A stretch of 64,000 nucleotides of DNA from positions 159,704 to 223,703 of the forward strand of contig QANU01045572.1 in the NCBI GenBank assembly GCA_003254905.1, in the 5' to 3' direction. This DNA comes from Nissolia schottii. Taxonomy: Eukaryota; Streptophyta; Magnoliopsida; Fabales; Fabaceae. This document shows positions 1 to 11,639 of the stretch, in pieces. Made by a program: the position numbers and the translations under genes. Positions within the stretch are counted from its first letter, which is position 1; the number at the start of each line of letters is the position of its first letter. The notes under the pieces were generated by a model. It was not told where the DNA came from and searched no databases. It saw only the letters and a program-made list of their open reading frames with translations.

Positions 1-530
1 ATTTAATTAAAAAAAAATGAATAGTGGAAGGTATGGTTATGATTTGATGATGTATGGTTGATTGACCTTTGGAAGCTTAAATTAAGGGATATTTTTTGAC
101 CAAAAATCTCAAAAAAAACGTGCAGCCCATCTCCGTTCTGCTGAGGAGATTTTAATTTCTCCCTGTCCCGGTTCACTCGTGTTTTATCACTCGCAGTCTC
201 GGTGCGTCGCGCACGGTCGTCCGAAAAATATTCCGTTTGTACCGTCGCGATCCTCTATTTCCCACCTACATAAGGGTATTAATATTAAAGGTGCTTGTGA
301 AATTTTTCTCCGGGAGATTATCTTCACGTACACCATTTTGTGTGCCAAATTTCATCGGCAACCAATGGCGGTTCGGTTGTGCGCCGAATTTTCTACCGCG
401 ACACGTCTAAATTCCTAGGGATATTTTAACTAAACTTTTTTCGCCTCAATTCTCTAATCATGATTAAAAATTAATTAATCATTTATATTTTTCGAATACT
501 TCTCTAAAGAAAAAAAATCGAGATGTTACA
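1..530 (-). mobile_element. Ty3/gypsy LTR, 5' end only, cut by window edge
   Basis: Read on the - strand, the sequence starts at 530 with TGTAACATCTCG, the 5' terminus shared by the large gypsy LTRs elsewhere in the window. The stretch near 200-250, with the GCGTCGCGCA region, resembles the LTR at 23030-23100 read in reverse. The LTR sits directly against the reverse transcriptase of the Tat element, so it inserted into that gene. The other end and its target duplication lie outside the window. Confidence 0.7.
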
Positions 531-3041
531 TGGATAACATGATCGTCAAAACATCCGCAGAAGAGGAGATAACCGCTAACTTAAATGCTGTCTTTAACAC
601 CCTCCGCAATCATAACTTAAAGTTAAATCCTATGAAATGCGCATTTGCGGTAGAAGCAGGAAAATTCCTGGGTTTCATGATAACCCAACGCGGAATTGAA
701 GCCAACCCTGCGAAGTGTGAAGCCATCATAAACATGAGACCTCCGTCCTCCATCAAAGAAGTATAAGGTTTGACCGGAAGAATCGCCTCCCTTAATCGAT
801 TCATGGAAGCTTCTGCGGAGAAATCCCTACCTTTCTTCAAGCTATTGAAGAATATGAACTCCTTTGAGTGGTCTGATACATGCCAAAAAGTATTTGATGA
901 ATTCAAGTCTTACCTCTCTCAGCCGCCTGTTTTAAAGAAGCTCGAGAAAGGTGAGAAGCTTTACTTGTACCTCTCGGCATCTGAAGAAACCATAGCCTCT
1001 GCCTTAGTAAAAGAAAAAGGTCCAAATCAGTTCCCTGTGTATTTCACAAGCAAGGTTCTTCACGGAGCGGAAGTAAGGTACCAAAAAATTGAAAAAGCGG
1101 CGTTTGCCCTCATCAACTCTGCGCGGAGACTTCGCCCTTACTTCCAATCATACCCTATAGTGGTGAGAACAGATCTACCGATAAGACAAGTGCTCCAAAA
1201 GCTCGACCTAGCTGGACGCATGTTAGCCTAGTCAGTCGAATTATCAGAATTCGACATTCATTTTGAACCGCACGTAGTAATCAAAGCTCAGGCCATGTCT
1301 GATTTCATCGCAGGATTTTCGGGAGAAAATAATTCCACCGAGAAAGACGCCTGGATGCTACACGTAGATGGAGCTTCTAGTATACGCGAAAGCGGGGCAG
1401 GAGTAATACTTGAAGGGCCAAACGACCTCAAATTGGAAATGGCCGTCAAATTTGACTTTGTCACGTCCAATAATCAGGCAGAATACGAAGCTTTGGTTGC
1501 AGGTCTTAACCTGGCCAGAGATGTTGGAGCCAAGAAGCTTGTCATATGTAGTAACTCTCAGATCGTTGTTGCACAGGTGAAGGGAGAATACCTTGCTAAG
1601 GATGCTCAGTTGCAATAATACCTGAAGCTTGTTACGCAAATCCTATCAAACTTCCATAGCCACCAAATAAAACATGTCCCACGGAGGGAAAATGAAATAG
1701 CGGATACGCTTTCAAAGCTAGTCAGCACAAGACCCGGAGGGAGTAACAAAACCCTCATTCAAGAGACTCTTCGTTGCCCCTCCATAGTCACTAGCATCAG
1801 CAACACAGAAATTCAGCAGCAAGTAGAGGAATGTTGGACCACACCGTTGCAAAGAATTATCCGCGGACACGAGCACACGGAAGATAAAAATCTCCGGCGA
1901 GAAGCGGCAAAATACACCATCATCAGCGGTCAAATGTATAAAAGGTCAATCTCACAGCCATTGTTAAAGTGCATAAAATCAAAAGACATCCCCCGCGTCT
2001 TGGAAGAAGTTCACGAAGGAGCTTGTGGCCACCACATGGGGCAAAAAACCCTTGCCCTGAAGATACTCCGATCAGGCCTTTACTGGCCCTCCTTGCAAAA
2101 GGACTCCGCGGATTACGTCAAGAAATGCAAGAGATGTCAAGAGCACGCGAACTTCCATGTTGCTCCCCAGAAGGACTATCCTCGATCACTGCTTCCTGGC
2201 CGTTCGAAAGATGGGGTATTGATATCCTAGGACCATTCCCACCAGCAACGGGCCAGTGGAAATTTATCATAGTAGCCGTAGATTATTTTACCAAATGGAT
2301 CGAAGCTGAACCGTTGGCTACCATCACTTCTACCCAATGTCGGAAGTTCGTGTGGAATAACATCCTCACGAGATTCGGCATTCCTGAGACGATTGTTTCT
2401 GATAACGGCACACAATTCACCGACAAGGGATTTACGACGTTCTTGCAGGGTTTCAGAATCAAGCACCGTTTCTCCTCCGTGGAACATCCGCAAACCAACG
2501 GGCAAGCAGAAGCGGCCAACAAGGTCATCCTGAAAGGTTTAAAGAAGAGACTTGACAAAGCAAAAGGCTTATGGGCTGATGAATTAGGAAGCGTCCTGTG
2601 GGCTTACAGAACTACCCCACACATAACAACAGCTCATTCCCCATTCAAGTTGGCATACGGAAGCGAAGCCATGATACCAGTAGAAATCGGAGAAATAAGT
2701 CCAAGAGTGCACCTATTCTCCGCGGATAATAACAATCAGCATCGAAAAGAAGACATCGACCTGATTGAAGAACACAGAGAAGAATTGCAGATCAAAGAAG
2801 AAGCCGCTAAGAGGCAAATTGCCCAAAGGTACAACAAAAAGTTATCCCGCGGAGTTTCCAGGCAGGAGACATGGTGCTGCGTAGAGCAAACATAGGCAAT
2901 TGACAAACGGGTCCAGGGAAATTACGCCCCAACTGGGAAGGTCCTTATATGGTGAACGAAGCTCTCGGACGAGGAGCTTACAAACTCTCATCCCTCGATG
3001 GAAAAGACATACCGCGAACCTGGAACGCAGCTAACCTTTGA
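531..3041 (+). pseudogene. Tat-lineage Ty3/gypsy pol (RT end, RNase H, archaeal-type RNase H, integrase), broken
   Basis: This would encode the reverse transcriptase, RNase H and integrase that copy and insert a Ty3/gypsy element. It opens at the RT catalytic loop, read here as MDNM where the family has (Y)xDD, so the second Asp has become Asn. RNase H follows at about 770-1231. A second RNase H with DGASS and NNQAEYEAL lies at about 1295-1618; this extra domain is typical of the Tat lineage. The integrase zinc finger (HH...CKRC) is at about 2030-2150, and the core with GIDILGPF, VSDNGTQF and NGQAEAANK is at about 2215-2560. In-frame stops occur near 764, 1229 and 1616. A one-base loss near 2170 relative to the second integrase copy shifts the frame. 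A gypsy LTR has removed everything upstream. It cannot make an intact polyprotein. Confidence 0.9.
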
Positions 3042-3430
3042 ATCTTTTATCTTTAATTTATGTTATTTAACATTTCTTTGTACTTGGGCTGAAAAAATTT
3101 CATCAATAAATTCTTCCGTATGCATTCAAGCAACAAAGCCAACTATGGGATAATCAAAACCACGGAGATACATCATACAAAAATAACCCCGGTCATAACC
3201 GCGGACATATTATAAACAATCCCGGTCATAACCGCGGATATATATAAACAATCCCGGTCATAACCGTGGACATATATTATAAACAATCCCGGTCATCACC
3301 GCGGAACCACACGATCACAACCGACAAAACCCAGCCAAATGAAAATAAAACCATGGACAATAACCCGGTAAAAACAAAATGCATCATATTCCATAAACGC
3401 AGAAGTCTGCAAATATCATTTACAAAAAAA
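3042..3430 (+). repeat. Tat element 3' noncoding region with short tandem repeats (copy 1)
   Basis: Noncoding DNA after the integrase. From about 3180 to 3310 there are four imperfect units built on CCCGGTCATAACCGCGGA followed by an AT-rich spacer, with period roughly 35-45 bp. The same block recurs at about 4985-5115. It ends in an A-rich run directly before an N gap. Confidence 0.75.
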
Positions 3431-3732
3431 NNNNNNNNNNNNNNNNNNNNNNNNNNNNNNNNNNNNNNNNNNNNNNNNNNNNNNNNNNNNNNNNNNNNNN
3501 NNNNNNNNNNNNNNNNNNNNNNNNNNNNNNNNNNNNNNNNNNNNNNNNNNNNNNNNNNNNNNNNNNNNNNNNNNNNNNNNNNNNNNNNNNNNNNNNNNNN
3601 NNNNNNNNNNNNNNNNNNNNNNNNNNNNNNNNNNNNNNNNNNNNNNNNNNNNNNNNNNNNNNNNNNNNNNNNNNNNNNNNNNNNNNNNNNNNNNNNNNNN
3701 NNNNNNNNNNNNNNNNNNNNNNNNNNNNNNNN
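3431..3732. other. Assembly gap (302 Ns)
   Basis: A run of N that begins right after a poly-A tract. The same tract in the duplicate (about 5226-5240) continues into the antisense ORF region. The gap therefore lies exactly at the junction of a tandem duplication, and its true length and content are unknown. Confidence 0.99.
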
Positions 3733-4863
3733 GATCAAATGTATAGAAGGTCAATCTCACAGCCATTGTTAAAGTGCATAAAATCAAAAGACATCCTCCA
3801 CGTCTTGGAAGAAGTTCACGAGGGAGCTTGTGGCCACCACATGGGGCCAAAAACCCTTGCCCTAAAGATACTTCGATCAGGCCTTTACTGACCCACCTTG
3901 CAAAAGGACTCCGCGGAATACGTCAAGAAATGCAAGAGATGCCAAGAGCACGCGAACTTCCATGTTGCTCCCCCAGAAGGATTATCCTCAATCACTGCTT
4001 CCTAGCCATTCGAAAGATGGGGTATTAATATCCTAGGACCATTCCCACCAGTAACGGGTCAGCGGAAATTTATCATAGTAGCCGTAGATTATTTTACCAA
4101 ATGGATCGAAGCTGAACCGTTGGCTACCATCACTTTTGCCCAATGTCAGAAGTTCGTGTGGAATAACATCCTCACGAGATTCGGCATTCCCGATACGATT
4201 GTTTCTGATAACGGCACACAGTTCACCGACAAGGGATTTACGACGTTCTTGTAGGGTTTCAGAATCAAGCACTGTTTCTCCTCCGTGGAGCATCCGCAAA
4301 CCAACGGGCAAGCAGAAGCGGCCAACAAGGTCATCCTGAAAGATTTAAAGAAGAGACTTGACGAAGCAAAAGGCTTATGGGCTGATGAATTAGGAAGCGT
4401 CCTGTGGGCTTACAGAACTACCCCACACACAACGACAGCTCATTCCCCATTCAAGCTGGCATACAGAAGCGAAGCCATGATACCAATAGAAATCGGAGAA
4501 ATGAGTCCAAGAGTGCACCTATTCTCCGCGGATAATAACAATCAGCATCGAAAAGAAGACATCGACCTGATTGAAGAACACAGAGAAGAATCGCGGATCA
4601 AAGAAGAAGCCGCCAAGAGGCGAGTTGCCCAAAGGTACAACAAAAAGGTTGTCCCGCGGAGTTTCCAGGCAGGAGACATGGTGCTGCGTAGAGCAAACAT
4701 AGGCAATAGACAAGCGAGTCCAGGGAAATTACACCCCAACTGGGAAGGTCCTTATATGTTGAACGAATCTCTCGGACGAGGAGCTTACAAACTCTCATCC
4801 CTCGATGGAAAAGACATACCGCGAACTTGGAACGCAGCTAGCCTTCGAATCTTTTATCTTTAA
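3733..4863 (+). pseudogene. Second copy of Tat integrase (tandem duplicate)
   Basis: This repeats the sequence from about 1930 onward at high identity by eye: zinc-finger region, catalytic core and C-terminal tail, ending at a TAA at 4863. At 4285-4863 the frame is open and reads through NGQAEAANK to the tail (SLRIFYL). Upstream there are stops, for example TGA near 3889 and TAG near 4252. Near 3970 it keeps the run of five C that the first copy has lost by one base, so the copies have decayed independently. It could be a true tandem duplication or a second element or haplotype joined across the gap. Confidence 0.85.
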
Positions 4864-5248
4864 TTTATGTTATTTAACATTTCTTTGTACTTAGGCCGAA
4901 ATTTCATCAATAAAATCTTCCGTATGCATTCAAGCAACAAAGTCAACTATGGGCTAATCAAAACCACGGAGATACATCATACAAAAACAACCCCGGTCAT
5001 AACCGCGGACATATTATAAACAATCCCGGTCACAACCACGGATATATATAAACAATCCCGGTCATAACCGCGGACATATATTATAAACAATCCCGGTCAT
5101 CACCGCGGACCCACACGGTCGCAACCGACAAAACCGAGGCAAATAAAAATAAAATCGTGGACAATAACCCGGTAAAAACAAAATGCATCATATTCCATAA
5201 CCACAGAAGTCTGCAAATATCATTTACAAAAAAAAAAAAAACTGAAGC
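4864..5248 (+). repeat. Tat element 3' noncoding region with short tandem repeats (copy 2)
   Basis: Duplicate of 3042-3430, including the CCCGGTCATAACCGCGG units at about 4985-5115. It ends in a poly-A tract at about 5227-5240 and then meets the stop codon of the antisense ORF. Confidence 0.75.
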
Positions 5249-5326
5249 TCATGCCAGTTTCTTAATAGCACCGTCCTCCTCATCATAATACTGATCCGCC
5301 GCCACGACACTGAAGTCCACGTCAGG
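5249..5326 (-). pseudogene. Antisense ORF of Tat element, displaced C-terminal end
   Basis: If the solo LTR at 5327-8223 and one TCAGG copy are removed, the reading frame of the antisense ORF to the right continues without a shift into this segment and stops at TGA (5251-5249). The tail is acidic and ends in IKKLA. This shows that the ORF originally ended here, close to the 3' noncoding repeats of the sense gene. Confidence 0.8.
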
Positions 5327-8223
5327 TGAAACACCCTAGCTAACTGTTTACCCGTACGTAGTAAACAAAGCTCACTAGGTTGTTGTCTACTCGGTCGGAA
5401 TACCTTAGTCCACAGTTATCGTTTGAAAATAGTCGTTGCTTAAGAAAATAAGGACCCATTTTAAACTTTTGCTTGCATCACATTAATACTAAAATAGAGC
5501 TATGCGTTGGAATAAAACAAATATAACAAGGCGGATAACATTATCATAATTAGAATCTGTAATATACATCCACTGGTCCACCATGCAAGATCACATAGTA
5601 TAAGATATACATAATAGGTACATAGATCAAAGTATCAAATACATAATCTAGAATACACAGCATCAAAATACAAGGACTACTGGAATGCTACTCAGTATGT
5701 CCCTGGCAAAACTAAACAACTATCTTTCTCTCTCTAAGCTCATCCAATCATAGCCGCTCATGGCTCATCTGGCGGCTCATCTGCATCCTCAAAATAGGAC
5801 TCATCATCTTCTGTACCTGAAGTCATAAAACAGTGGGAATGAGAACGGTAGGTTCTCAGTGGAAATAACTTTAGTTCCTGAGTCTCGTATCAGATTATGT
5901 CAGACTTCAGGCCGCTCAGAGATCTCTAGTGAACATGTATACTACAGTCCCTACCATTTATTATCTGGCCTATCTGAACGGCTTTATCTGCATTAATATG
6001 TGACATGGGAACTACTCTTGCTTACTACATTCCCGTGCTGATTAATATCTCGTGTAAACCGTCTCGAGCATGCTCTTGACGGTACGACATAACAGCAGAC
6101 TATATATTTAAGTAATCAACTACATAACAGAATACATTCAGAGTTCATTCAGCATCACAGCATCATCGAAATATGCATCACATAGTCATCCAGAGTAAAC
6201 ATAACAGAATCAGCAGAATATGTGTAGCATTGTCAGCAGCATAAACATGACAGAATTATCAAAATGACATGTTTAACAGAATGTAACAGCATAACAGAAT
6301 AGGTGTTATTCCCACCATATTAATGTCATCTGTTGACACTAGTATGACGGAATAACCTCACACCCTCAGTATATGCCGACACTGTCTAGACCTTACTACA
6401 GTGGGCTTCCACCTGCCTTGTGCCCCCTCGGGACCCCTCCACAGTGGGCAGATATTGTACCCCCACCTAAGCTTGCCCCCTTTCGACAATGCATAGGCGT
6501 GGTAACCGCACACCTCCAGGTATGCCATCTCGACACCACCTGTGGCGGGCTTCCACATTCAGGATGCCTCGACCTCCTGAAGTGGGATCATAGTGGCTCA
6601 CGTGATCACGGCCTTTTCAGCATGGGCATATAGCCTTTTTAGTATTGGGCATTTAGCCCTTTTCAGCATGTGGCATATAGCCATGTTTCAGCAGCATTGG
6701 GCATTGACCCTTTTTCAGCAGCATTAATGGTACCTGCAGCATGGCATACTGGTTTCCCTATGGTTCATTTCAGCATCTTTACTTATCTCAGAGTTAATTA
6801 TCATGTCTTTAACTAGGTGTGTCATGGATGCATGAGATGCTACAGACTTTATCATAAATTACAGGTAACATGCATGGTTAGTACATTTTCATTACATACA
6901 GCATATACGTTCATACAATTCAACTATCACTCATCTTTACAGCATCAAATACCAGACTATGAGCCTCAAGAGGGTGCCCTCAGCTTTCTCTGGTCTCAAG
7001 CCGCTCAGCGAGCACTGATGTTCGCTCAGCGGTTTGAGCTCCTCCGCTCAGCGATAGAGGTTGTATCGCTCAGCGGTACTGACCTCATCGCTCAACGGCT
7101 GAAACTTTCTCGAGTTTTCTTCCACCGCCTTACTTTAAAAATATCTTTTTAACTTTCCACGTGGGCTTCAGCCCGCTCAGCGGCGCCTGAGCCTCCGCTT
7201 AGCGGCCCCTGTGCGAGAGCTGAAAACCGAATTGCTCATCTCTTCCATTTTCTTCCCTTAGCTTCCATGGAACCCTACACGAGTCTCCCACATAATTCAA
7301 GCACAATAATCCTATCTAATCCAGGTCACAAGACCCTTCAGAATTGTCTTCCTAAGTCCTAACATCATTTCTAGCATTCATGTCCATAAACTCAAAATTC
7401 ACATACATACACATACAATTACACAACACTTAGCCACCATCAAAGAGGTGAGGAACTAGAGTTACCCACTTCCTAAATAGCTTCTTGATGCTTGAGGAAA
7501 GATGGAATCAAGACTTGCTTGCTTGCTTGAGCCTTCTTGACCTAGAAATGAAAACCTTGGATGATTATGGAAAACCTAGGTTATGGGAGCCTTATGTCTT
7601 CTTGCCAAATGAAGAGAAACTCACCACCTTACCACTTGCTTATCCTCTTGATGGAGTTAAGGGTGAATTAAGGTGATGAAAGCAAAGGATGATGATTGAA
7701 CTTGGTGGAGTTTTGGGAGCTTTAGGTCTTAGGAGCTTAGAAAAGAAAATGGAACTTGGATGCATGTATGTGTGTGTTTCGGGTTTTGGGGGGCTGGCCG
7801 TGGTCTTAGTGGCCTTTGGCCATAATTATTTTCCAATTGTACCCTTAGTGTATTTTAGGTCATGTTCATTCATTAATTATTTATGTCCGGACGTCCTAAA
7901 AATATTCCGGACACACCGTTGTGACCTATTAATTATCCTTGTTAATATTTAAATCTTAGTTGGACTATTCTTACATTTAATTTCATATCAATCTATTTTA
8001 CAGACTCCTGTGAGTCGTGAGGAAATTATAATAAAACCCTAATTTCGATCCAAACGTCATCGGACGTCACGAGATCGTCAAAGAATTATTTTAACTGCTA
8101 TTACAGAGATAAAATTAATATTTGAATTTTTATTTCATGTTTATCTCACCTTTTCCTTATTATTATATTTTTAATTCTTTCCTAGATAACATCTTAATTG
8201 AAGGGAAAAGTCGGGTTGTTACA
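5327..8223 (-). mobile_element. Solo LTR of large Ty3/gypsy family, with TCAGG target duplication
   Basis: On the - strand it starts TGTAACAACCC and ends GGGTGTTTCA. It is flanked on both sides by TCAGG (5322-5326 and 8224-8228), the 5-bp duplication expected of an LTR element. Length is 2897 bp. No internal domain is present, so it is a solo LTR left by LTR-LTR recombination. It is related to the LTRs at 22544-26944, 27010-30141 and 57191-60115. No convincing coding region lies inside; the ORFs there (for example at 6373-6633 and 7485-7676) look fortuitous. Confidence 0.9.
7003..7204 (-). repeat. Phased dyad array (CGCTCAGCG, 21-22 bp apart) inside solo LTR
   Basis: The 8-mer GCTCAGCG starts at 7003, 7024, 7046, 7068 and 7175. 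One-mismatch copies start at 7090 and 7197. Centre spacings are 21, 22, 22, 22, 85 and 22 bp. The sequences between the copies differ. The array lies about 1.0-1.2 kb from the 5' end of the LTR on its own strand. Confidence 0.9.
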
Positions 8224-10048
8224 TCAGGCGCCACATACTTGACTTGGCCCATGATCGTCTCAAAAGTATATTCAACCAGGCCTTTTGAAACCTCCACAAG
8301 ACGCAGACGCTTGCTTTCACACTTAGCACTCTCCACCTTTTGAGCCTCACATTCAGCCTGCGTCAACTTCAGCAAATCCTTCATACATTCCAACTCCTTA
8401 GACTTCTCTTCCACAAGCATCTCCTTCTCTCTCAACAAGCCATCCTTCCGCTCATTCTCGTGGCTAACCCGCTCAACCTCTGACGCCAGCCTAGCTGCCC
8501 TCTCTTCAGATGCTGCAAGCTGAGCTACCAATTTCTTATTCTCCGCAGAAGCCCATTCGACATCCTCCTTCAGCAGAGAGATTTCTTCTTTGCAAATCTC
8601 CACCTCATCAGACTCTATGCCTACATCCAGAGCATAAGTCATCAGCCCGACAGCCTTGCCCAAATGGCGCAAACTCTGCCCAAGGGCGGCCCCAGAGGAC
8701 ACCCCATCCAATTCCTTTCGCATATCACCGCGGAGGAGACAACTCTTGAACTCCGCAAAGAAATCAACATCCCGCGGCCACGCTGCGTTACTGGCACGTC
8801 CGATAGGAACACACCGCTCCCCAGCATAAGTGGCAGGTGTAGCAGCCTTCACTTTCTTCCGAGGAGCCGATTGCCCAGCAGATCTCCTCGTCGAAGAATG
8901 GATCGACACCACGGAATTAGAATGAGCTGGCTTTCCACCTTCCGCGAGTCCTCTGCTACTTCCAGGCCACACACTGCTCCCTCCAGCTACTTCTGCCCCT
9001 CGCATTCCGTGCATTTCCTCCGGGGCAGACTCAGCTAGAGACCGGTGAAACTCCTTCAACTGATCAAATTTACGCATCGCGTCGCGAAGCCGTGAATCTG
9101 CAGACCAAACAAGACAACATTAAAACCAAACCCGCTGACAGAAACCAGTAATAGAAAATCAAAACGACAAAATGAAGACCAATACAAAGGAGCAACAACT
9201 ACCTAAATACGACTCTGCCTTCGGACTCTCAACTACCTCCTTAACTTTGAGAGGCCCATCTTTAGTCAACGTCAGGAAAAAAGCCCTTTCAACCGACTCT
9301 TCCTCTGATAGGCTGACAGGGCGGTGATGGTGAATATTCCTATTCCAGTAACACGACAACACCTCCACGGTGTCTTGATCCCCTCCCAAAAAGCCCTATA
9401 ACCAGGAGCAGCAAAAACCTTGAAGTACTTCCATTTAAACTCCTAATAAGAATCCTCCCACCGTGAGAAGACCCGAGTACCAGGAACGCTTTTAAACGTG
9501 TGCCAGCTACGATACCTAAACTTTGTCCCCAGAACCGCAGAACCCTTCGGGTTAATCAAAGTATATAAACTCAAGAAAGTGTTTGGAAAAGCTTTAAGGC
9601 CGAACCGCTCACAGGCAATTTGGAACCCGCGGATCAGGGCCCACCCGTTCGGATGGAGTTGCGTTGGGCTGAAGGCGTACAACTCCATCACCTCTCTCTC
9701 AAAAGTAGAAAAAGGCAATCTAATCCCCAAGCGAGTGAAAAAATCCTCGTACAGCCACAAAAAATGCGGAGTATTCTGATGCCGCGCCATACACACTCTT
9801 TCATCCGCAGAGGCTTCTTCTATCCTATACTCATGATCTTCGAAACCATCCTCCGTCAACTCTAGAATTTCACCCATCCGCTCAACATGGTTACCGCAGA
9901 TAATTGAGTGAATGGGAAAAACTTCAGATTCAATCCATCCGTACGATATCTCCTCGTGCCTTCCCCGAAGGGGGCGTGGTCTCTTTAACCCCTGGAAATC
10001 CTTTTTAAATTTCCCCATTACAACGACTGAAAAGGTAAAAGGGGACAA
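8224..10048 (-). pseudogene. Antisense ORF of Tat element (putative gypsy-type transposon domain plus coiled coil), broken
   Basis: Many Tat-lineage elements carry an extra ORF between pol and the 3' LTR on the opposite strand; its role is not established. Exon 1 starts at ATG 10018 (or 10048) and encodes a domain with FLWLYEDFF...LPF and LHPNGWALIRGFQ, resembling the plant 'putative gypsy type transposon' domain (Pfam PF04195, from memory). It has a TAG stop at 9445-9443 and a frameshift near 9390. An intron is likely at 9202-9098 (AG|GTAGTT to CTGCAG), and the joined codons stay in frame. Exon 2 (9097-8229) encodes a long charged coiled coil rich in Glu, Lys and Leu. The end of the ORF is displaced to 5326-5249 by the solo LTR, so the ORF predates that insertion. 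Confidence 0.75.
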
Positions 10049-10517
10049 GCTCCTATCAACATACTCTCCAGCACAGTAAAATGCTCATTATCCACCTTAC
10101 CCCCAAATCAGAAAAAGATAACCCACAAGCAGAAGAAACCCAAATGCCAGCAAAGAAGAAACCAGAAATTTATGCAGTGATGAAAAACAAAAGGGGGCGA
10201 GGCAAAAATACAGCGATACATTCGGAGCCAAAAGCAAAAGAATGAAGGAAAACTTACCAGAGCTAAGTCGCCAAGTGAAAGATGCACCAACGTAGAAGCA
10301 GCTTCCCCCAGGAACAATCGCCCACGACTCGGGAAACCTTCTGAGAGGAAAACCTTCAAAGACGCAAGAAAGAAAATTCAAAAGGCAAGAGGAGCCAGCC
10401 GATTATAAGCGAAAAGGGAAGTGGAAACGAAACGTTTCCCACCAAAATAATAAATCTCCACCATCATTACAACTCTGCCACTCATCCCTCGGGAAGCCAA
10501 AACGCCCAAAAAGCGGG

Positions 10518-10526
10518 ACACGTGGC
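10518..10526. promoter_or_regulatory. G-box (ACACGTGGC) upstream of antisense ORF
   Basis: A G-box/ABRE-like core (CACGTG with flanking GGC) about 470 bp upstream of the first ATG of the antisense ORF and about 150 bp before the 3' LTR. It could serve the antisense transcript. No function is shown by the sequence alone. Confidence 0.35.
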
Positions 10527-10654
10527 GTCCATCAAACGAGTTAGGAAGTCACACGTCACCGGTCGAATCCAACGATCTCCAAGAAGGGTATGAGCCTAAC
10601 CGTCACCCCATCCGCGCAAGACAAGACTAACTCGGGCCACAGTAGCCTCGCGCC

Positions 10655-10671
10655 CCGAGTTGGGGGGCTCC
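10655..10671 (+). other. Polypurine tract of Tat element
   Basis: A purine-rich stretch with GAGTTGGGGGG sits just before the TGTTATGG that starts the putative 3' LTR. This is the expected position of the plus-strand primer in reverse transcription. Confidence 0.55.
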
Positions 10672-11093
10672 TGTTATGGACTGAGCCCATGCGGCCCATT
10701 CCGCGGAAATGACTCACCCAACCCGCCCGACTTACTAAAACCATCCTGGAGCAGGAAGCCCATCCCTTGGAAGAAACGTATTCGATCCGCGCATTGCGCC
10801 TTTCCACAGCGCGATCATCTCCCATCGCACCGGCAGTCTCGGAGTAACCAAGGCAATATGTCCGCAGATAATGAGGAGTGAATTAACTATCATCAACGCC
10901 TAACAGGTACATAAGAGAGATCAAGCACTCAGGTACACCGGACCCTAATCTCATTTTCTCGTACCCTTATCTCCAACCTCTACTGACTTTGGCATCGGAG
11001 TCCTTGCAGGTACCCCGCCAGCCCAGACCACGTAGCCATTTCAGACCTCGTCCGTGGAGCTCCGGAACCCAAAAGTACCCATCTGGTACATCA
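10672..11093 (+). mobile_element. Probable 3' LTR of Tat element
   Basis: About 420 bp beginning TGTTATGGAC and ending near GGTACATCA, with TG and CA termini. It lies after the polypurine tract and upstream of unrelated purine-rich DNA. The 5' LTR is not in the window, so the ends cannot be confirmed by comparison; the right end may be at 11090 or 11093. Confidence 0.55.
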
Positions 11094-11639
11094 TTGAAAA
11101 GAGAAAATAGATTAAATAAAATGGAAGAAATAAAATAAAATATACATGATTTAAAAAAAATCAAAATTCTTGAATAAGGAATAAAGAGGAAGGAATTAGG
11201 AAGAAATAAAAAAAATGAAAATGAAAAGGGAAAGTAGTTAAAGAAAATGAAAGAAAGAAAATAAATTAATTAAACAAAATGAAAGAAAGAAAGAAAAACA
11301 AAAGCAATATACAAATTAAAAAAAAAAATCAAAATTCCCACAAAATGTCACGTAAACAATTTAAGGGGGGAATTGTCCAAATTTAGTATTATATATATGA
11401 CTTTATTTAATTTACTTAAAATACTATTTTTCGTAAATTAATAACCAAACTAATTCTTTAAAATAAAATTTATCTTAACTCAAACCTTTTATCTAAATTC
11501 TTCAGGAAAACTTACTTTGTTAGGTTGTTTAGTGAGGCTTGCAAGGCAAAAACTTTTTCAAAGCCCTAGTCACAACTCTGATAGGGTCATGACAATGTAA
11601 TATTATAGTTTAGGTTAACTTGTAGTCAATGGAGCAAAG
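11094..11639. other. Gene-free stretch, purine-rich then AT-rich
   Basis: About 11100-11340 is dominated by GAAA and AAAT runs (GAAAGAAAGAAA and similar). The remainder is AT-rich with no ORF or recognisable repeat that I can support. Confidence 0.6.

Noticed and set aside
3266-3850. ORFs through the N gap
   Set aside because: They exist only because N was read as open codons; the same applies to 15054-15519.
10097-10381. Hydrophobic ORFs on the - strand upstream of the antisense ORF
   Set aside because: Leader or promoter region of the transposon ORF; overlapping frames and no membrane-protein family pattern.
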